Assembly (NCBI RefSeq): GCF_014174165.1
Contig: NZ_JABEQN010000010.1
Span: 1 to 64,000 of the forward strand
DNA length: 64,000 nt
Source: Gluconacetobacter dulcium
GTDB taxonomy: Bacteria; Pseudomonadota; Alphaproteobacteria; Acetobacterales; Acetobacteraceae
Direction: 5' to 3'
The notes under the pieces were generated by a model, which saw nothing but the letters and a program-made list of their open reading frames with translations, was not told where the DNA came from and searched no databases. The position numbers and the translations under genes were made by a program. Each line of letters opens with the position of its first letter. The stretch's first letter is position 1. Positions 58,962-64,000 of this stretch are shown here, piece after piece.

Positions 58962-59079
58962 GATGTATTTTCCCTCATCCGGCCGCTGGTGCCTGCCTCA
59001 ACCGCGACAGGTTGCGTCAGGCACCCGCGTTTCCGCATCAACGTGCTGAAAGCACGCTGATTTTCAGGGTCTCGCGTTG

Positions 59080-60174
59080 TTAGCGGTAACGGGCCAGCCA
59101 ATGGGCGTACGGCGGCGGCAGCACCCAGGCGGCGTCCTGACGGCCCAGCGCCTTGGCCGCCGCATAGGGCCAGTGCGGATCGGCCAGCAGCGGACGCCCG
59201 ACCATGACCAGATCGACCTCGTCCTGACGCACCATCGCATCGGCAAGCTGCGGCGCGCTGGCGGCGTTCCAGCTTGTGGCGGTCGGCAGACCGGTCTCGC
59301 GCCGGACCTGCCCCGCGATCGCCCCCAGGAAACCCGGCCCCCACGGAATCTGCGCCGTCGGCGTATTGAAGCCGATCGACACATCGACGAAGCCCAGGCC
59401 CTCCTGTTTCATGACCCGGAGCATGGCCAGCGCCTCGGCGAACATCGCCTCGTCATCGCCGGCGAATTCGACCACGCCCAGCCGGATCGACAGCGGCAGG
59501 TTCTCCGGCCACACCGCGCGCACGGCGCGCAGGGTCTCGACCAGGAAGCGCGCCCGGTTTTCGGCGGAACCGCCATAGGCATCCGTCCGTTGATTGGCGA
59601 ATGGAGAAAAGAAGCTCTGCGCCAGATATCCATGCGCGAAATGCAGCATCAGCCATTTGAACCCGGCATCGCGCGCGCGGATGGTGGCCGACACGAAATC
59701 CTGCCGCACCCGTTCGATGTCCGCGATCGTCATCTCTCGTGGCTGGCGCGGCAGATTGTCGCCGAACGCCAATGCCGAAGGCGCGATCGTCGGCCAGGCG
59801 CGCGGATCGGATTCCGGAAGATGGTCATCGCCTTCCCACGGCCGGTTGGCGCTGGCCTTGCGGCCGGCATGGGCGATCTGGATGCCCGGTACCGATCCGG
59901 CCTCGGTGATGGCACGAGCGATCGGCGCCAGGGCCTCGGCCTGGTCGTCGCGCCAGATCCCCACATCGGCGGGCGTGATCCGGCCTTCGGGCGAGACGGC
60001 GGCCGCCTCCACCACCACCAGCCCGGCGCCGCCGCGCGCCAGCGTGCCCAGATGCACATGGTGCCAGTCGTTTACCATGCCGTCCTCGGCCATATACTGG
60101 CACATGGGCGAAACGGCGATCCGGTTGCGCAAGGTCACGTCGCCCAGCGTGTAGGGGGTAAAGAGATGAGTCAT
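59080..60174 (-). CDS. Old yellow enzyme-family ene-reductase (YqjM/XenA class)
   Basis: This 364-residue FMN enzyme reduces activated C=C bonds with NAD(P)H. Features are LFTPYTLGDVTLRNRIAVSP, PMCQYMAEDG with the Cys typical of the thermophilic-like class, GIQIAHAGRKAS, the substrate His pair in LHFAHGYLAQSF and RTDAYGGSAENRARF. It is divergent from an ArsR-type gene with a 24-bp inverted repeat between them, so it is probably induced by a reactive electrophile. Confidence 0.93.
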   Translation of the reverse strand: MTHLFTPYTLGDVTLRNRIAVSPMCQYMAEDGMVNDWHHVHLGTLARGGAGLVVVEAAAVSPEGRITPADVGIWRDDQAEALAPIARAITEAGSVPGIQIAHAGRKASANRPWEGDDHLPESDPRAWPTIAPSALAFGDNLPRQPREMTIADIERVRQDFVSATIRARDAGFKWLMLHFAHGYLAQSFFSPFANQRTDAYGGSAENRARFLVETLRAVRAVWPENLPLSIRLGVVEFAGDDEAMFAEALAMLRVMKQEGLGFVDVSIGFNTPTAQIPWGPGFLGAIAGQVRRETGLPTATSWNAASAPQLADAMVRQDEVDLVMVGRPLLADPHWPYAAAKALGRQDAAWVLPPPYAHWLARYR

Positions 60175-60213
60175 CCGGTCTTCCTCTTCCTCGCCCCTCC
60201 CGTCCGGGAGGGA

Positions 60214-60237
60214 TTTGTTCTACTTTTATCGAACAAA
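60214..60237. promoter_or_regulatory. Inverted repeat operator between ene-reductase and ArsR genes
   Basis: TTTGTTC and GAACAAA are perfect 7-bp arms around a 10-bp AT-rich spacer. They lie 40 bp before the ene-reductase start and 26 bp before the ArsR start. It is the probable site of the ArsR-type repressor. Confidence 0.65.
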
Positions 60238-60262
60238 CGACATGTCGGGTAGAGTGAGCACC

Positions 60263-60625
60263 ATGGCAAGAGTTGAATGCGGCTATGCTCATCCGGATGA
60301 AGAGACCGTGTCGCTGGAAGCGATCTTCCATGCGCTGTCCGATCCCTATCGCCTGCGCATCGTCCGGACCCTGGCCGCCAGCGCCGTGCCCATGAATTGC
60401 GGCGACCTGAGCTTCGGCCGGCCGAAATCGAGCATGTCGCATCATTTCCGCATCCTGCGCGCCTCCGGCGTGCTGCATACGGCCAGCCATGGCGTGGAGC
60501 ATATGAACAGCCTGCGCCGCGAAATGCTGGACCGACGCTTCCCCGGCCTGATGGCGGCGGTCCTGGGTGAAATCGGGCACGCCACCACCACGGAAGCATC
60601 CGCACGCCCGCTCACGCCCGCCTGA
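60263..60625 (+). CDS. ArsR-family HTH regulator
   Basis: This 120-residue winged-helix repressor has SLEAIFHALSDPYRLRIVRT and the recognition region RPKSSMSHHFRILRASGVLH. The single Cys in the HTH region (PMNCGDLSF) and one in VECGYAH do not form the CVC motif of arsenic or cadmium sensors. A role in sensing an electrophile through cysteine oxidation, or another ligand, is possible. I start at the ATG at 60263. ATG 60242 is in frame but lacks a ribosome site. Confidence 0.88.
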   Translation: MARVECGYAHPDEETVSLEAIFHALSDPYRLRIVRTLAASAVPMNCGDLSFGRPKSSMSHHFRILRASGVLHTASHGVEHMNSLRREMLDRRFPGLMAAVLGEIGHATTTEASARPLTPA

Positions 60626-60819
60626 AAGCGGCGCCATTGGCTGCCACCGCTCGGCATGGCGGCTCCAGCATTCATCCCGACCATGGCTGGAACCGCCCTG
60701 CTATTGACGCCCCGTCCATGATGGAACATGTGTGCCATGCAAGTAGTGCAAATACCGGACCCCGGACGCGGAGACTGAATCCCGATGCCCATGGTGAACG
60801 GCGCCCCGAGCTGAGGGCG

Positions 60820-63800
60820 ATGGATTTCATTACGTTTCGCCCCATGCAGCCATCAGGGTCCGGGTGGCTCATCTTTTCCTCTTCCGCCGGAAAAGCGCCG
60901 CCATGGCTGGTGCTGATCGCCCTCCTCTGCGGCATTGCCGGGCTGGCCCCGCGGGCCTGGGCGGCCCCCCCGCCGCCACTGGCCAATTACGTCATCGATC
61001 ACTGGTCGACACGCGACGGCCTGCCGCAGAATTCGATCCGCGACATTGCGCAGACGCCCGATGGCCGGCTGTGGTTCGCCACCTGGGAAGGGCTGGCCTC
61101 CTACGACGGGATGGAGTTCACCGTCTATGACCGCGGCAGCCGCGTTCCGCTGCTCGATAACGGGATCGGCACCATCGTCACCGATCCGGCGGGCGATCTG
61201 TGGTTCAGCGATTCCCGAGGCAATATCGGCCGGCGCGACGCCAACGGCGCATGGAATCTGTGGCCACACCCCGCCAGCGCGCCCTCCATCATCGTCCAGT
61301 CCTTGCAGATCGACCCGACCGGCCGCCTGTGGCTGCTCTATGAGGGCAACGGTCTGGGAAGCATGACGGCGGGTGGCACCTTCCATTATGTCCGGCCGCC
61401 CCCGAAATCGCCGCTGCTGAATGTCTATCGCCGGATGGCGTTCGACAGCAGCGGGGCGCTCTGGGTGGGCACTTATGACGGTGTCATGGTTCAGGATACC
61501 CATGGTCAGGTCCACACCGCCCCGGCCGGCTGGCACCTGCCGCACGGGCTGGGCTGGCCGTATCGCGGGCCGGACGGCACGTTCTGGATCGTTGCCGGCA
61601 GCCGGATCTTCCGCATCGACGCGACCGGCGCCACCCTGCAATACGACCTGCACGACACCGGGCGGATCACGGCCCTGGTTCAGGACCGCCACGGCGCGCT
61701 GTGGGCGGGCACCGAGGATCACGGGCTGCTGCGCCTTTCCGCCGCCGGCATCGAACGCCTGCCCGATACCATGGCGCCGGCATCGGGGCGCATCCTCAGC
61801 CTGATGGAGGACAGCGAGGGCAGCCTGTGGATCGGCTCCAACGGCGGCCTGTACCGTCTGCGCGAAGCCCTGTTCAGCACCCTCACCCGACAGGACGGCC
61901 TGCCGGACAATTTCGCCCGATCGGTTCTTGAAGACCACGACGGCCGGCTATGGGTCGGCACGGATACCGGCCTGTCGCGTGAAGGCCCGGACGGCACGAT
62001 GGCCATGGTGCCGCTGACCGCCGAGCACGATCATCAGCCGGCCGTCCTGAGCCTCGCGGAGGACAGGGACGGCGATCTGTGGATCGGCACCTATTCGGAC
62101 GGGCTGTACGAGCACCTGCCGGACAACAGCTACCGCCATTTCGGCGCGGCGGAAGGATTGCCGGCCGGCAATATCCGGGCGATCAGCATCGGCGAAAGCG
62201 GGGCCGTCTGGGTCGGTACGCAGCACGGCGTCTTCCGCGTGGGCGACGGGCCACCGCGCCCGCTCGACGGGGCCGGCGCCCCGCATGGCCTGATCACCGC
62301 ATTGCGGGCGCAGGCGGACGATTTGTGGATCGGCACGCTCGACGGCGTGCGCCATCTGCATGACGCCTCCATACAGACGCTTCGTTTCACGGACCCGCAA
62401 GGCGCGCACACGATCTTCGGCTTCACGCCCCTTGGCCGCGACATGTGGTTCGTCACCGACCGGGGCCTGTATCGCGACCGCGACGGCACGCTGGTGCATG
62501 TGGCGCGCGAGCAGGGACTGCCCATCGATTCCATCTTTGCCATGCTGCCCGACCGGCAGGACCATGTCTGGCTGACGAGCAATCGCGGCATCATGCGTCT
62601 GGCCCGCTCCGATATCGAAACCGTGGCCGACGGCCGGTCGCAGCATCTGGCCCCTCTGCATTTCGACGAGGCCGACGGCCTGCTCAGCAGCCAGGCCAGC
62701 GGCAGCGCGTCCCCGTCGGCGATCCTGCGCCAGGACGGCACGATCTGGATCGCCACCGCCATCGGCGTCGCGCATGCCGACCCGGCGCAGGTCCATGTCT
62801 TCGTCATGCGCCCACCCCCGCCTTCGGTGGCGCTCGGCCTGCTCGATCTCGACGGCAATCCGCTGCCTCCGCCCAGCAACGGCGCAGCCATTCACATTCC
62901 CGCCGGCCATGGCCTGACGGTGCGCTACGCGGCACTGAGCTATCTGCTGCCCGACCGGATCATTTACCGAACCTGGCTGGAAGGCATGGACCCATCATGG
63001 ACGGAGCAAGGCAACACGCGCAGCCTCCGGCTGGTCGGCCTGCCGCCGGGTGATTACACACTGCGCGTTTCCGCCGCCCACCCCGGCGGCGCATGGTCCA
63101 CGCACGACATGGCGGTGCCGATCGTCGTCGACCCGATGTGGTGGCAGCGCCGGGGGGTCTGGATCGGTGCCATCGCGGCGTTCAGCGTGCTGCTGGTCGG
63201 GATTTATCTGGGCATTGCCTATTCCTACCGGCGTCAGGCCCGCATCCTGTCGCGCATCATCGCCGAGCGGACGGGCGAACTGACGCGAACGGCCGAACGG
63301 CTGCAAGCCGCGGACCAGGAAAAGAGCCTTCTGCTGGAACGCCTGCGCCAGCAGGCCGATGTCGCGACCCGGCAGGCCAGGGAAGACCCGCTGACGGGTC
63401 TGCCGAACCGCCGAGCCTTCAACGAACATCTTGCCGCGGCCCTGGAGGGGGTCATGGCGGGTCGACCCGATTTCTGCCTGGCCCTGATCGACGCCGACCA
63501 TTTCAAACGCATCAACGACGAACACTCCCACGCGACGGGAGACGAAGTGCTGCAAGGGATCGCGGACGTATTGCGGGCTTCCACCCGCACGCCGGACATC
63601 GTCGCCCGCATCGGAGGCGAGGAATTCGCGCTCCTGATGCCGGAAACCACGCTGGAAGAAGGCGAGGCCGCGTGCATGCGCCTGCGCGCGGCCTTCCATG
63701 CGAAAAAGGACTGGGGCGGCACGCTCGCTCTGCGGGTGACCTTCAGCGCGGGTGTGGCGCGTTCCCACCGAGGCGAGCCAAGCACCGCGCTGCTGCTGCT

Positions 63801-63870
63801 GCAAAGGGCGGATACCGCGCTCTATCGGGCGAAGAATACCGGACGGGACAGGATCTGCGTGGAAGCGTGA
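60820..63870 (+). CDS. Two-component-propeller diguanylate cyclase (GGDEF)
   Basis: This protein of about 1016 residues has a signal/anchor segment (residues about 28-50) and a large periplasmic double propeller of reg_prop repeats (many LW-GT units such as GRLWFATWEGLASYDG and GDLWIGTYSDGLYEHL). A Y_Y_Y domain (YRTWLEGMDPSWTEQG), a membrane segment at about 780-804, a coiled coil and a GGDEF domain follow. The active site GGEEF is at 932-936. The inhibitory site R923-T-P-D926 is intact and correctly spaced, so product inhibition is expected. The periplasmic sensor resembles those of hybrid carbohydrate sensors. I chose the ATG at 60820. The ligand is unknown. Confidence 0.92.
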   Translation: MDFITFRPMQPSGSGWLIFSSSAGKAPPWLVLIALLCGIAGLAPRAWAAPPPPLANYVIDHWSTRDGLPQNSIRDIAQTPDGRLWFATWEGLASYDGMEFTVYDRGSRVPLLDNGIGTIVTDPAGDLWFSDSRGNIGRRDANGAWNLWPHPASAPSIIVQSLQIDPTGRLWLLYEGNGLGSMTAGGTFHYVRPPPKSPLLNVYRRMAFDSSGALWVGTYDGVMVQDTHGQVHTAPAGWHLPHGLGWPYRGPDGTFWIVAGSRIFRIDATGATLQYDLHDTGRITALVQDRHGALWAGTEDHGLLRLSAAGIERLPDTMAPASGRILSLMEDSEGSLWIGSNGGLYRLREALFSTLTRQDGLPDNFARSVLEDHDGRLWVGTDTGLSREGPDGTMAMVPLTAEHDHQPAVLSLAEDRDGDLWIGTYSDGLYEHLPDNSYRHFGAAEGLPAGNIRAISIGESGAVWVGTQHGVFRVGDGPPRPLDGAGAPHGLITALRAQADDLWIGTLDGVRHLHDASIQTLRFTDPQGAHTIFGFTPLGRDMWFVTDRGLYRDRDGTLVHVAREQGLPIDSIFAMLPDRQDHVWLTSNRGIMRLARSDIETVADGRSQHLAPLHFDEADGLLSSQASGSASPSAILRQDGTIWIATAIGVAHADPAQVHVFVMRPPPPSVALGLLDLDGNPLPPPSNGAAIHIPAGHGLTVRYAALSYLLPDRIIYRTWLEGMDPSWTEQGNTRSLRLVGLPPGDYTLRVSAAHPGGAWSTHDMAVPIVVDPMWWQRRGVWIGAIAAFSVLLVGIYLGIAYSYRRQARILSRIIAERTGELTRTAERLQAADQEKSLLLERLRQQADVATRQAREDPLTGLPNRRAFNEHLAAALEGVMAGRPDFCLALIDADHFKRINDEHSHATGDEVLQGIADVLRASTRTPDIVARIGGEEFALLMPETTLEEGEAACMRLRAAFHAKKDWGGTLALRVTFSAGVARSHRGEPSTALLLLQRADTALYRAKNTGRDRICVEA

Positions 63871-64000
63871 GGGAGGGCTGTCGGTCGTTGAGCAGATACT
63901 CCGTTCGCTCGTCGGAGAGAACGCCTCAAAATCCACAGGCCGGGAAAACGCTTCGAACTGATCGCCCAGCCCGCTTCACCGGGCAAGGCGCTCGTCAGCA

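Overview
The window is high-GC (visibly well above 60 percent), densely coded alphaproteobacterial chromosome. Gene content points to an acetic acid bacterium (Acetobacteraceae), most likely Gluconacetobacter-like: a protein matching the alpha-amino-acid ester hydrolase known from Acetobacter turbidans (Ser/Asp/His spacing preserved), a MucR regulator, a UbiH-type hydroxylase and a full-length chemoreceptor. The genus is inference from remembered family sequences, not from a search. I saw no rRNA, tRNA, CRISPR array or intact insertion sequence.

Layout. 1-11.5 kb: guaA (minus), the ester hydrolase, a Nudix hydrolase coupled to a one-domain response regulator, an overlapping minus-strand operon (Lrp regulator, GT2-GtrA, GT39), then trxB and a LysR regulator. 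11.5-20.9 kb: ihfB, sppA, mucR, then a purine/ribose block (ribokinase, two different guanine deaminases and a FUSC-type exporter) and a frameshifted membrane gene. 21-28 kb: a chemoreceptor, a low-GC patch with a tiny membrane protein, and an S46 dipeptidyl-peptidase.

28-38 kb is an iron and heme region. It holds bfd, fur, two tandem paralogues of an unrecognised family, a heme oxygenase divergent from a heme receptor, and a catecholate-type siderophore receptor. Fur-box-like sequences lie in the fur divergent region, twice in the heme divergon and before the siderophore receptor. A 141-bp multi-arm palindrome sits against the stop codon of a MASE1-GGDEF gene here. Related iron functions reappear at 57.5-59 kb, where a siderophore-interacting flavoprotein follows a PadR regulator of YqjI type, with a doubled GATATATC site upstream.

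38-53 kb: a HerA-like ATPase coupled to an HI0933-like flavoprotein, a secreted amidohydrolase, and a TonB receptor divergent from an Lrp regulator with a repeated TTCATT operator. Then come cysE, ubiH, glnK-amtB behind a sigma-54 promoter, and a retropepsin-pip-xerC run of overlapping genes. 53.9-64 kb: priA, a yellow/SMP-30-like exported protein, the yqjI/yqjH pair, an ArsR-OYE divergon with a 24-bp inverted repeat, and a two-component-propeller diguanylate cyclase.

The strongest candidates for something undescribed are the tandem paralogue pair at 29.05-30.43 kb beside fur, and the 141-bp palindromic element at 30.49-30.63 kb.
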